NCBI GenBank assembly: GCA_051652785.1
Contig: JBOFUX010000041.1
Coordinates: 1-64,000, forward strand
Origin: JAGNZR01 sp051652785
Lineage (GTDB): Bacteria > Fusobacteriota > Fusobacteriia > Fusobacteriales > Fusobacteriaceae
Direction of reading: 5' to 3'
DNA length: 64,000 bases
Part shown: piece by piece, positions 1 through 8,319 of the stretch
Layout of the letters: the number at the start of each line of letters is the position of its first letter
Position numbering within the stretch: the stretch's first letter is position 1
Translations under genes and position numbers: made by a program
The notes under the pieces: model-generated
Seen by the model: only the letters and a program-made list of their open reading frames with translations
What the model was told of the DNA's origin: nothing
Databases searched by the model: none

Positions 1-439
1 ATCTTCCTATTCTTACTCTGTTATCTTTATATTTAAATTTTAAACTTGGCATAAAACCTCTATTAAAACTTGAATGATCATTTAAATAAAATCTAGTAGT
101 TTTTTCAGCGTCAGCTTTAATTTTATCAACACGGTGATAACTAAAATCTACTCCTATAAAATCATAAAAATATGGACTCTCGTAGTCTAACAATGTTCCT
201 TGAACCCATGCATCTATAAAAGGTTCTTTTGTATTGGAAGATCTTTTCGCATTTCTAAATTCATTTCTTAATCTCACACTTAAATTTCCTAAAGAATCAT
301 CTTTTTCTATTTCTTCATCACTACCACTAAATATTTTATCAAGTATAAAATTATTTCCATTATACAAATAATCAGAACCATAACTGTTACAAACTAAAAA
401 TGACATTAAAACACTCATAATTATTTTCTTATTCTTCAT
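1..439 (-). CDS. OprD-family outer-membrane porin (N-terminal part, runs off left edge)
   Basis: Open frame from ATG at 439 to the window edge, about 146 codons without a stop, preceded by a good ribosome binding site (AGGAGGGG). The first ~22 residues form a signal peptide (positive MKNKK start, hydrophobic core, Cys-Asn-Ser-Tyr-Gly). The following region has the OprD look: a short charged segment, 'LSVRLRNEFRN', then a 'DAWVQGTLLDYESPYF' strand pair and 'FIGVDFSYHRVDK'. Family assignment rests on this pattern only and the barrel is incomplete. It lies downstream of the glucuronate genes, has its own promoter, and shares their candidate operator, so a role in sugar-acid or oligosaccharide entry through the outer membrane is inferred. 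Confidence 0.62.
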   Translation of the reverse strand, partial: MKNKKIIMSVLMSFLVCNSYGSDYLYNGNNFILDKIFSGSDEEIEKDDSLGNLSVRLRNEFRNAKRSSNTKEPFIDAWVQGTLLDYESPYFYDFIGVDFSYHRVDKIKADAEKTTRFYLNDHSSFNRGFMPSLKFKYKDNRVRIGR

Positions 440-494
440 ATTTCCCCTCCTATAATGCAAATTAAAAATTTATTTAATAAAACTTACAAACAAA

Positions 495-547
495 TTATAC
501 ATACTAGTATACAATAATTATATATATAATATCACACCCTTCTTCAA
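495..547 (-). promoter_or_regulatory. Porin promoter with CTAG operator
   Basis: On the minus strand, TTGAAG (547-542), a 17-nt spacer and TATATA (524-519) lie upstream of the porin. Just downstream is the perfect 10-bp palindrome ATACTAGTAT (501-510), the best copy of a motif also found at 4217-4228, 7096-7105 and near 10069. Promoter boxes are moderate matches; operator function is inferred. Confidence 0.45.
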
Positions 548-567
548 AATTCAAACAATTTTAATTT

Positions 568-616
568 ATATAACAACCACAAAAAGAACGTAACGTTCTT
601 TTTGTGGTTGTTATAT
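568..616. terminator. Perfect 24-bp inverted repeat, probable terminator
   Basis: Two 24-nt arms (568-591 and 593-616) are exact reverse complements with one base between them; A- and T-tracts lie inside the arms. It sits between the end of the beta-glucuronidase gene (800) and the porin promoter, and is probably the end of the uxaC-uidA transcript. The rest of the 440-799 gap holds the porin promoter and a second repeat at 680-731, and no gene. Confidence 0.6.
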
Positions 617-679
617 CTTTTTAAAGTGCTATTTGCAATTTTTCAATCTCTTGTTTTTTATAAATAAATAATAAAAAAA

Positions 680-731
680 ATCAAAATTTTAAAACTTTTA
701 GAATAAATCTAAAAAATTTTAAAATTTTGAT
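680..731. repeat. AT-rich inverted repeat downstream of uidA
   Basis: A 15-nt arm (680-694) is repeated inverted at 717-731 around a 22-nt loop. The arms are almost all A and T, so the hairpin would be weak. Together with 568-616 it may form a two-step transcription stop after the beta-glucuronidase gene. Confidence 0.4.
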
Positions 732-799
732 ATAAATACATAATAAATTATTATAAGTATAATTTCATTTAACTTAACTAAGCTCTTTGGAACTTTTCC

Positions 800-2641
800 T
801 TATTTTTTATAATAAAAATTTGGAATATTACTCCATCTATTTTTTAGAGCATATGCAACCATTTTAGGTTTTCTATCCCTTGTAAAAATTCCTTTTTTAT
901 TTCCCCCTACTCTCATTATATTATCAACCCTTGTAGCAAAATCTGCAAAATTCCAAACTTGCTCCCCTATAAAATGAGGACACTGATCAAAAATCTCTCC
1001 GTGAGATTCGTAATAAATCTTTTGATAATCTTCACTATAAATAACTGGAGTTGTTTCTTTTAATCCGTTTATTGTATCTGCTCCATACTCAGTATACATC
1101 ATTGGTTTTTTATGATGATCCCACCAAAGTTTCAACTCTTCCCCGATAGCTGATTTAATGTTTAATATTTCCCCAGTTTCCCAATACCAACCGTAGTATC
1201 GATTGAAACATAAAACATCTAATTCAGAACATACTTTATGTGATTCTTCTGTATTTAAAGGATAAGAAATATGAGAAACTAGCGTTATAGGTCTATTTTG
1301 ACTATCTAATTTTCTTGCTAAATCAATCAATGGTTTAAAATAATTATAAGACCCTTTCTCTTCTAAAGCAGTTTCATTTGCAACACACCACATAACTACT
1401 GAAGGATGATTCTTATCTCTAGCTATTAATTCTTTTATATCTTTTTCATGTTGTTCTTTTGTATTTAAAATTTCCCAAGTTGATTTTGATGATTTTATTC
1501 CCATAAAAGTATTCATAAAATTAATATGTAAACCTACAGCTGGTACTTCATCAATTACTACGATCCCTTCTTCATCTGCCAGTCTCATAATTTCTTCTGA
1601 ATAAGGGTAGTGAGAAGTTCTAAAAGAATTTGCCCCAATCCATTTCATCAAACTAAAATCTTTAACATTTATTACTTCATTTAAACCCCTACCATTATTA
1701 AGAGAATCTTCGTGTTTTCCAAACCCTTTAAAATAAAATGGTTTTTTATTTATTAAAAATTTATCTCCAACTACTTCTACTGTTCTTATACCAGTTTTTT
1801 CATAATATACATCTAACAAATTATTTTCATCATAAAGTTCCACTTTTAATTCATACATATATCCATTTCCTGGTTCCCAGAATTTAGCATTTTTTATCAT
1901 AATAGAATTTTTACTTCCAAAAGATTTTTCTACCTCGTTTCCTTCCTTATCATAAACTGTAACAATTATTTTTTGATTTAATTCAGAAGATTTTATCTCA
2001 TAATTTATTATTCCATTATCATTTTCTATCTCTGGTGTTAAAATAATATCTTCAATATAATTTTTAGGAGTAGTATATATTTTCACTGGTCTATGAATTC
2101 CAGAATAGTTAAAAAAATCAACACAATATGAATTATGTCTCTTAATAGTTGGAGAACTATTTGTTTCCATTCCAACACCTAAATTTTTTATTTCCTTAAC
2201 ACTTCCTACTGGAAGTGTTGTTAAATCTAACTCATTATTTATAGCTACAGTTAACCTATTTTTATCTTTCAATAACTCTTTTTTTAATTCAATTTCAAAA
2301 GGTAGAAAACCACCTTTATTTTGTATTATTTCAACCCCATTTAAAAATACAACTGCTTTATGTGTGGCACTACCAAACCTTAAAACTATTCTTTCGTCTT
2401 TAAATAAAAAATTAGGAATTTCAAATTCTTTTTCATACCAAACCCAACCGACATGTTCTCTAACCTCAATATCTTCTATCAAATCGTTAAAACTTGAAGG
2501 TACTGGGAGGTTATGAATTTTTCCACATAATTTATTATTTTGCCATTTATTTTCTAAACCTTTACCGTCATCTAGTTTAAACTTCCAAATACCTGATAAA
2601 TCTATTAAATTTCTAGTTTTTGTTAAAATTGGATATAACAT
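800..2641 (-). CDS. uidA: Beta-glucuronidase, glycoside hydrolase family 2
   Basis: Cytoplasmic GH2 enzyme releasing D-glucuronate from glucuronides; 613 aa, the usual length. An upstream in-frame ATG exists at 2710, but the start at 2641 is chosen because it has AGGAGG seven bases upstream and begins 'MLYPILTKTRNLIDLSG' as in other members. Order: sugar-binding sandwich domain (about 1-180), immunoglobulin-like domain (180-285), TIM barrel (285-610). Acid/base Glu423 lies in 'WCVANE', nucleophile Glu518 in 'MYTEYGAD', and the glucuronate-carboxylate NxK motif is Asn581-Lys583 in 'GGNKKGIF'. That motif separates glucuronidases from beta-galactosidases. No signal peptide, so substrates must be imported. 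It lies 91 bases downstream of uxaC, probably in one transcript, which uses its product. Confidence 0.95.
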   Translation of the reverse strand: MLYPILTKTRNLIDLSGIWKFKLDDGKGLENKWQNNKLCGKIHNLPVPSSFNDLIEDIEVREHVGWVWYEKEFEIPNFLFKDERIVLRFGSATHKAVVFLNGVEIIQNKGGFLPFEIELKKELLKDKNRLTVAINNELDLTTLPVGSVKEIKNLGVGMETNSSPTIKRHNSYCVDFFNYSGIHRPVKIYTTPKNYIEDIILTPEIENDNGIINYEIKSSELNQKIIVTVYDKEGNEVEKSFGSKNSIMIKNAKFWEPGNGYMYELKVELYDENNLLDVYYEKTGIRTVEVVGDKFLINKKPFYFKGFGKHEDSLNNGRGLNEVINVKDFSLMKWIGANSFRTSHYPYSEEIMRLADEEGIVVIDEVPAVGLHINFMNTFMGIKSSKSTWEILNTKEQHEKDIKELIARDKNHPSVVMWCVANETALEEKGSYNYFKPLIDLARKLDSQNRPITLVSHISYPLNTEESHKVCSELDVLCFNRYYGWYWETGEILNIKSAIGEELKLWWDHHKKPMMYTEYGADTINGLKETTPVIYSEDYQKIYYESHGEIFDQCPHFIGEQVWNFADFATRVDNIMRVGGNKKGIFTRDRKPKMVAYALKNRWSNIPNFYYKK

Positions 2642-2732
2642 TTTTTTCCTCCTAATCAAACATATTTTATTTTCAATAGAAATAATAAAAATATACAAAT
2701 GTGTAAACAATTAAATTCTTAAATATAAAATT

Positions 2733-4139
2733 CTAAAGTTCAATTCCAAAATAATTTTCAGCATTTTCAAAAGAAATACCTTTCACTATTTTTTCTAAAA
2801 TATCGTAATCCTCTGGAAACTCTCCATTTTCAACCCATTTACCAATTATATTACAAAGTATTCTTCTAAAATATTCATGTCTTGTAAAAGACAAAAAACT
2901 TCTTGAATCTGTTAACATTCCAACAAATTTACTCAATATCCCCAAATTTCCCAATGTTTTTAACTGTAATTCCATTCCATCTTTTTGATCATTAAACCAC
3001 CAACCAGAGCCAAATTGAATTTTACTGGGTATCCCATCTCCTTGAAAATTTCCTATCATAGTTCCTAATACAAAGTTATCTTTAGGATTTAAACTATAAA
3101 GAATTGTCTTAGGTAATTCTCCGGTATAATCCAATGAGTTTAACAGATTAGATAAATCTTCAGCACAGTTTAAATCTCCCACTGAATCAAATCCTGTATC
3201 AGCTCCTAAAAGTTCAAACATTCTTTTGGAGTTATTTCTCAGTGCACCCATGTGTAATTGCATTGTCCATTTTTTTTTACTATATTCTTTACCTAAATAA
3301 TTTATAAGTTGTCCTTTATACATTTTTATCTCTTTTTCACTCAATTCTTTTTTTAATAGTCCTTTTTTAAATATAATTTCTAATTCCTCTTTTGTCCCTT
3401 CTAAATATTGGGCAGTATCTAATCCGTGGTCTGACACTCTACATCCTACTTCATGAAAATAATTAATTCTTTTAGTTAAAGCTTCACAAAGTGTTTTAAA
3501 AGAATCGATTTTATATTCAACAACTTTATTAAGTTCACTAATATATTCTACAAATCCATCTTTTTCTATATTAATAGCTTTATCTGGTCTAAAAGTTGGC
3601 AATACTTTAACATTAAAATCTTTATCATTTTTTATCATCTTATGATATTCTAAGCTATCAATAGGGTCATCAGTTGTACAAATCCCTTTTACATTTGATT
3701 TTTTTATTAATTCTTTTACTGAAAATCCATCACTTTTAAGCAAAGTATTACACTTATCCCATATAATATCTGAAGTTTTAAGATTTAAAGTTTCTTGAAT
3801 TTTAAAATATCTTTTAAGTTCCAAATGTGACCAATGATATAAGGGGTTTCCTATTGCATTGGATAGTACTTCTGCCCACATAGTAAATTTTTCTTTATCA
3901 CTTTTATTTCCTGTTATAAATTTTTCATCTATACCATAACTTCTCATTGCTCGCCATTTATAATGGTCCCCACCTAACCATATCTCAGTCATATTTTCAT
4001 ATTTTTTATTTTCAGCAATTTCTTTTGCTGAAAGATGACAGTGATAATCAAATATAGGCATATCTTTTGCATAATCATGATATAATTTTTTAGCTGTTTC
4101 TGTTTCTAATAAAAAATCATTATCCATAAATTTTTTCAT
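2733..4139 (-). CDS. uxaC: Glucuronate isomerase
   Basis: Converts D-glucuronate to D-fructuronate (and galacturonate to tagaturonate), the first step after beta-glucuronidase. 468 aa, normal for the UxaC family. The N-terminal 'FDYHCHLS' supplies the conserved His33-x-His35 pair, and 'RPDKAINIEKDGF' and 'SDHGLD' are family blocks. The start ATG has AGGAGTGA upstream. It is the first gene of a transcript with uidA; a TTGACA-N17-TATACT promoter with a CTAG operator lies about 100 bases upstream. Confidence 0.96.
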   Translation of the reverse strand: MKKFMDNDFLLETETAKKLYHDYAKDMPIFDYHCHLSAKEIAENKKYENMTEIWLGGDHYKWRAMRSYGIDEKFITGNKSDKEKFTMWAEVLSNAIGNPLYHWSHLELKRYFKIQETLNLKTSDIIWDKCNTLLKSDGFSVKELIKKSNVKGICTTDDPIDSLEYHKMIKNDKDFNVKVLPTFRPDKAINIEKDGFVEYISELNKVVEYKIDSFKTLCEALTKRINYFHEVGCRVSDHGLDTAQYLEGTKEELEIIFKKGLLKKELSEKEIKMYKGQLINYLGKEYSKKKWTMQLHMGALRNNSKRMFELLGADTGFDSVGDLNCAEDLSNLLNSLDYTGELPKTILYSLNPKDNFVLGTMIGNFQGDGIPSKIQFGSGWWFNDQKDGMELQLKTLGNLGILSKFVGMLTDSRSFLSFTRHEYFRRILCNIIGKWVENGEFPEDYDILEKIVKGISFENAENYFGIEL

Positions 4140-4216
4140 TATTTATCACTCCTATTTATTAATTTTATTTTTATATTTTGATTAATTATTACTAATTAAA
4201 AACATAATTCTGTATG

Positions 4217-4251
4217 TATGCTAGTATAATTCTTTTTTTTTTATTTGTCAA
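4217..4251 (-). promoter_or_regulatory. uxaC-uidA promoter with CTAG operator over the -10 box
   Basis: Minus strand: TTGACA (4251-4246), 17-nt spacer, TATACT (4228-4223). The -10 box is part of the near-palindrome TATGCTAGTATA (4217-4228), one base from the site at the porin promoter. A bound protein there would block RNA polymerase, which fits repression. Confidence 0.7.
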
Positions 4252-4269
4252 TTCATATTTTATTTATAA

Positions 4270-4300
4270 AAAAAACTAACTATATAATAGTCAGTTTTTT
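4270..4300 (-). terminator. Terminator after the GntR gene
   Basis: Eleven-base arms (4270-4280 and 4290-4300, one mismatch) around a 9-nt loop; read on the minus strand the hairpin is followed by a T-tract. It separates the regulator transcript from the uxaC promoter. Confidence 0.6.
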
Positions 4301-4319
4301 AGTTTTATTATTCTCTTAT

Positions 4320-5000
4320 CTACAAAAAATAATCTGGATATTTTTCTTTAAATACCTCTATTTCATCTTTATAATTTGCTAAATGCTCATCTACAATATT
4401 TTCTACAATACTTTCATCTTTATTTTTAATTACATTTAAAATTCTATTATGTTGGTCTACAGTTTTATTTAAAGTTTTTCCCTCTATAACATCTAAAAAT
4501 CTTAATCGGTCATAGTGAGTGGACATATATTTTATAGCATTCCAAGTTCTTGATTTTCCTGTAGCTGAGTATATAATTCTATGGAATTCATTGTCTAAAT
4601 AAAATCTCTCAATAGTATCTCCCTCTAGATCAAGATTCCCTTTTTGTAAATAAATATTCTTTTCTAACTCTTTAAATACTGTTTTATCAAATTTTTTTAT
4701 TGCAAGTTTTAAAATATCTTTTTCTATTAAATTTCTAGTATAAAAAGCTTCTTCTACAGCTTCTAAATCTATTTTAGAAACAAAGGTTCCTCTTTGCGGA
4801 TAAACATCTATTAATTTTTCATCTGAAAGTTTTACTATAGCTTCTCTTACCGGTGTTCTACTTACCCCTAATTTTTCACTAAATTCCACTTCACTTACAT
4901 TTTGTCCTGGTTTTAATTGTAAATACATAATATTTTCTTTTATTACTCTGTATACATAGCTTCTTGTATTTTCTTTATAATTTCTAACTACATTTTTCAT
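4320..5000 (-). CDS. GntR-family (FadR/FCD subfamily) transcriptional regulator
   Basis: 226 aa. N-terminal winged helix (about 10-75) with 'SRTPVREAI', the recognition-helix signature of GntR proteins, then an all-helical FCD-type ligand domain (about 80-215) with His residues near 'FHRIIYSATG'. Its position between uxaC-uidA and uxuA-SDR makes it the likely hexuronate-responsive repressor, comparable in role to UxuR/ExuR. Candidate operators are the four CTAG sites. Start ATG at 5000 has GGGAG upstream. Its own promoter (TTGCAT-N18-TACAAT) has no CTAG site, so autoregulation through that motif is not seen. The ligand is not knowable from sequence. Confidence 0.85.
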   Translation of the reverse strand: MKNVVRNYKENTRSYVYRVIKENIMYLQLKPGQNVSEVEFSEKLGVSRTPVREAIVKLSDEKLIDVYPQRGTFVSKIDLEAVEEAFYTRNLIEKDILKLAIKKFDKTVFKELEKNIYLQKGNLDLEGDTIERFYLDNEFHRIIYSATGKSRTWNAIKYMSTHYDRLRFLDVIEGKTLNKTVDQHNRILNVIKNKDESIVENIVDEHLANYKDEIEVFKEKYPDYFL

Positions 5001-5074
5001 CTTTACTCCCTAAACATTACTCTATTTTGTTATATTGTAGCACGCTTGAAATAAATAATGCAATAAATAATATT

Positions 5075-5122
5075 AAAAAAGCTAAAAAATAGTATTTTTA
5101 AAACTATCTTTTAGCTTTTTTT
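5075..5122 (-). terminator. Terminator after the uxuA-SDR transcript
   Basis: Nineteen-base arms (5075-5093 and 5104-5122 approximately, one mismatch) with T-tracts on both sides. It closes the transcript that starts upstream of uxuA. Confidence 0.7.
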
Positions 5123-5146
5123 ATAATTTACATTTTCATTTTCATT

Positions 5147-5998
5147 TTAAACTCCAGAGTATGCAGAAAAACCACCGTCAATAGGAATTACTACTCCATT
5201 TACAAAACCTGAAGCACCTTCATCAGCTAAAAATAGCAATGTTCCTAAGAGTTCGTCTATTTCTCCGAATCTTCCCATAGGAGTCGCAGTTATTATTTTT
5301 CCAGCTCTTGCAGTCCAAGTTCCATCTTCATTTTTTAATAATTTTTCATTTTGATTAGTTACAAAAAATCCTGGAGCCATAGCATTTACTCTTATTCCTT
5401 CCTTTGCAAAATGAACTGCTAACCACTGTGTGAAATTAGAAACCGCAGCTTTTGCTCCTGAATATGCTGGTATTTTGGTTAAAGGTGTATAAGCGTTCAT
5501 AGAAGATAGATTTATTATTGTACAACCTTTTTTATTTAACATATCTTTAGCAAAAACTTGAGTAGGAAGTAATGTTCCCAAAAAATTTAAGTTGAAAACA
5601 AATTCAATTCCTTTAGGATCTAAATCAAAAAAACTAACTAAGTCACTATTCTTTTCATCTCCACTTTCGTAATACTCTTTTGTTGTTGTTCCCTTAGGAT
5701 GATTTCCCCCAGCACCATTAACTAAAATATCCACTTTTCCAAATACTTCATTAATTTTTTTATGTGCTTCTTCTAAACTTTCTTTTTCTAAAACATTTGC
5801 TTTTATACCAATAGCATATCCACCATCATTTACTATTTCTAAAGCTATTTTTTCAGCTTCTTCTTTATTTAAATCAAGTAAAGCTACTTTTGCACCACAT
5901 TTAGCTAATGCCTTTGCAAATTTTCCACAAATGACTCCTCCGGCCCCTGTTAGTACAATTATTTTTTCATTTAAATTTATCTTCAAAGGTACGTTCAT
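5147..5998 (-). CDS. uxuB: SDR-family D-mannonate oxidoreductase (fructuronate reductase)
   Basis: Short-chain dehydrogenase of 283 aa. NAD(P)-binding 'TGAGGVICG' is near residue 17, 'NGAGG' follows the fourth strand, and catalytic Ser...Tyr-x-x-x-Lys is in 'SSMNAY...YSGAK'. The insertion of about 25 residues after 'NGAGGNHPKG' is typical of the YjmF/UxuB-like SDR group that reduces D-fructuronate to D-mannonate; it is unrelated to the long-chain UxuB of E. coli. uxuA lies 16 bases upstream in the same transcript and uses the product. The specific substrate is assigned from context and family resemblance. Start ATG follows AGGAGG. Confidence 0.85.
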   Translation of the reverse strand: MNVPLKINLNEKIIVLTGAGGVICGKFAKALAKCGAKVALLDLNKEEAEKIALEIVNDGGYAIGIKANVLEKESLEEAHKKINEVFGKVDILVNGAGGNHPKGTTTKEYYESGDEKNSDLVSFFDLDPKGIEFVFNLNFLGTLLPTQVFAKDMLNKKGCTIINLSSMNAYTPLTKIPAYSGAKAAVSNFTQWLAVHFAKEGIRVNAMAPGFFVTNQNEKLLKNEDGTWTARAGKIITATPMGRFGEIDELLGTLLFLADEGASGFVNGVVIPIDGGFSAYSGV

Positions 5999-6014
5999 TT
6001 TTTCCTCCTATAAT

Positions 6015-7055
6015 TTAAATTTTTATTTTTTTTAAAGTTTCCCAAATTCCTAACATATACATAGCTCCAAGTGCTCTATCATATAAACCATAACCTGCTC
6101 TACCTGTTTCTCCCCATATCATTCTACCGTGATCTGGTCTAATATAACCTTCAAAACCTACTTCATTATAAGCTTTTAAAATTTCCACTATATCTAAAGA
6201 ACCACATTTAGACATATGTGCAACTTCTGTAAAAGAACCTTCTTCATAATTATTTACATTTCTAATATGTGCAAAATGAATTTTTTTTCCAAATTTTCTT
6301 ATCATATTAGGTAAATTATTACTACACGCCACTCCTAGCGATCCTGAGCACAATGTTAGTCCATTATAAGGACTATCTACAATATTTAAAACTCTCTCTA
6401 AATTTTCTGTATTTGTTATAATTCTTGGTAATCCAAATATAGGCCAAGGGGGATCATCTGGATGAATGGCCATTTTTACCCCTTCTTCTTCTGCCACAGG
6501 TATTATTTCTTTTAAAAAATGACTTAAATTTTCCCATAAATTTTCACTTTTTATATCTTTATATTTATCTAAAACTTCTCCTAAACCATTTTCTCCATAA
6601 CTTGTATCCCATCCTGGTAAAGCAAGTTCTCCATTTTTAGGATTCATTTTTGCTACAATATTTTTATCATAAGCTAGTGCATTAGAACCGTCTGGAAGCT
6701 GGTATGCTAACACAGATCTAGTCCAATCAAATACAGGCATAAAATTATAGCAAATAACTTTTATTCCCATTTTTCCTAGATTTCTAATGTTTTGTTTATA
6801 ATTTTCAATATACTTACTACGAGAAGATAAGCCTAATTTTATATCTTCATGTACAGGTACACTTTCAACCACTTCAAACTCTAAACCTTTTTCCTCAATT
6901 TTATCTTTTAATTTTTTGATTTTTTCCAAGGGCCATACATCACCTACTGGAATATCATAAATTGCCGAAACAATCCCTTCAACTCCTGGAATTTGTCTAA
7001 TGTTATCCAATGTTACTTTATCATCATCTCCATACCATCTAAATGTCATTTTCAT
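6015..7055 (-). CDS. uxuA: Mannonate dehydratase
   Basis: Dehydrates D-mannonate to 2-keto-3-deoxygluconate. 346 aa with family blocks 'FRWYGDDD' at the N terminus, 'HPDDPPWPIFGLPRI' (metal site) and 'HIRN', and 'RPDHGRMIWGE' near the C terminus. The frame continues upstream to a TTG at 7073, but GAGGAGG lies just before the ATG at 7055, so that start is used. First gene of the uxuA-SDR transcript, whose promoter carries a CTAG operator. Confidence 0.96.
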   Translation of the reverse strand: MKMTFRWYGDDDKVTLDNIRQIPGVEGIVSAIYDIPVGDVWPLEKIKKLKDKIEEKGLEFEVVESVPVHEDIKLGLSSRSKYIENYKQNIRNLGKMGIKVICYNFMPVFDWTRSVLAYQLPDGSNALAYDKNIVAKMNPKNGELALPGWDTSYGENGLGEVLDKYKDIKSENLWENLSHFLKEIIPVAEEEGVKMAIHPDDPPWPIFGLPRIITNTENLERVLNIVDSPYNGLTLCSGSLGVACSNNLPNMIRKFGKKIHFAHIRNVNNYEEGSFTEVAHMSKCGSLDIVEILKAYNEVGFEGYIRPDHGRMIWGETGRAGYGLYDRALGAMYMLGIWETLKKIKI

Positions 7056-7095
7056 TGCTTTTTCCCTCCTCAAAAAGTCTTTTTGTTCGTCTTGT

Positions 7096-7134
7096 ATACT
7101 AGAATAGTTTATTCTTTTTTTTTAAATTTGTCAA
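7096..7134 (-). promoter_or_regulatory. uxuA promoter with CTAG operator
   Basis: Minus strand: TTGACA (7134-7129), 17-nt spacer, TAAACT (7111-7106). Immediately downstream is ATACTAGAAT on the plus strand (7096-7105), matching the sites at the uxaC and porin promoters around a CTAG core. Confidence 0.65.
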
Positions 7135-7172
7135 GAGACTTTATTTCTTATTTTCAACCTTTTTATTTTTAA

Positions 7173-8216
7173 TCATCTATTCAGTTCAGAAACTTCTTTG
7201 TTTGAGTGGTAATCTTTTATTGTTTTTTCTACTAATTTTAAATCAACACAACTTAAATCTCCCATTACTGTATTTTTCAAAACAGACATAGCATTTCCAA
7301 AATCAAGTGCTTTCTCCAAATTATTATACTTTAAAACTCCAAATAATACTCCAGATAAATAAGCATCTCCACTACCAATTCTATCAACTACATCTATATT
7401 TAAATATGGCTTTGCAGTATAAAACTTATTTTCTTCTCCGTTATAAATTAATGATGAAAAATCATGTTTTTTAGGAGATACTACCACTCTTTTAGTTGTT
7501 GCAATTATTTTTATATTATTTTCTTTTGAAAACTCTTTTATTATATTTTTCAATTCTCCTATTTTTCTAAACATTTTTTTTAAAGATTCTTCAGAAATAA
7601 ATAAAATATCTATATATGGTAATATTTCTTCAATAGTTTTTTTTGCTTCTTCTTCAGTCCAAATAGCAGATCTAAAGTTCACATCAAAAGATATTAAGGT
7701 TCCTGTTTCTTTAAATTTTTTTATTAGTTCAAGAGATAGTATCCCTAATTCTTTGGAAAGACCTAAAGTTATTCCACTTAAATGAAAAATTTCTGCTCTT
7801 TTAAACATATCATTATTTAACTCATCTATCTTTATACTCATAAAAGAAGAGTGGTCTCTATCATAGATCACGCTAGGTTTTCTAGGATAAGCTCCATACT
7901 CATAATAATAAATTCCTAATCTTTTATTTATTGATTCATCATAAATTAAAAAATCATCACTAACTCCATGAGCTCTTACATTTTTTTTTACAAATCTTCC
8001 TAATTCATTATTAGGAATTTTACTTATTATCGCACTTCTTACTCCTAAAGACTCTAGTCCTGCGGCTACATTTAACTCTGAACCCCCTATTTGTTTGTCA
8101 AATGTTTTTCCTTGAAATATCATCTCATTTATAGGAGCTGATAATCTGAGCATTATTTCTCCTAAACCTATAATTCCATATTTTCTTTTTTTTAGTTCAA
8201 AACATTTTTTTATCAT
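7173..8216 (-). CDS. kdgK: 2-dehydro-3-deoxygluconokinase (PfkB family), copy 1
   Basis: Sugar kinase of 347 aa phosphorylating KDG to KDPG. The N-terminal 'GLGEIMLRLSAP' and 'GGSELNVAAGLESLG' are typical of KdgK, and the anion-hole/catalytic motif 'DRIGSGDAYLSG' (near residue 280) keeps the base Asp. It has about ten extra residues at the N terminus and is clearly diverged from copy 2, with which it shares the same KdgK blocks. It is separated from copy 2 by a strong terminator hairpin, so it depends on read-through or a promoter not recognised here. The two copies may differ in substrate (KDG against a galactonate-derived or other keto-sugar); this is inference. Confidence 0.85.
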   Translation of the reverse strand: MIKKCFELKKRKYGIIGLGEIMLRLSAPINEMIFQGKTFDKQIGGSELNVAAGLESLGVRSAIISKIPNNELGRFVKKNVRAHGVSDDFLIYDESINKRLGIYYYEYGAYPRKPSVIYDRDHSSFMSIKIDELNNDMFKRAEIFHLSGITLGLSKELGILSLELIKKFKETGTLISFDVNFRSAIWTEEEAKKTIEEILPYIDILFISEESLKKMFRKIGELKNIIKEFSKENNIKIIATTKRVVVSPKKHDFSSLIYNGEENKFYTAKPYLNIDVVDRIGSGDAYLSGVLFGVLKYNNLEKALDFGNAMSVLKNTVMGDLSCVDLKLVEKTIKDYHSNKEVSELNR

Positions 8217-8261
8217 TTATCTCTCCTATTGATCATTATTTTATTTTCTTTATATAAAATA

Positions 8262-8291
8262 GCCAGAGAAAGTAAAGTTACTTTCTCTGGC
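8262..8291 (-). terminator. Terminator hairpin between the two KDG kinase genes
   Basis: Perfect 14-bp arms (8262-8275 and 8278-8291) with a 2-nt loop, followed on the minus strand by TATTTTATATA. It lies between kdgK copy 2 and copy 1 and should reduce expression of copy 1. Confidence 0.75.
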
Positions 8292-8319
8292 TTAATTATA
8301 AAATAATTATTTTATAATC

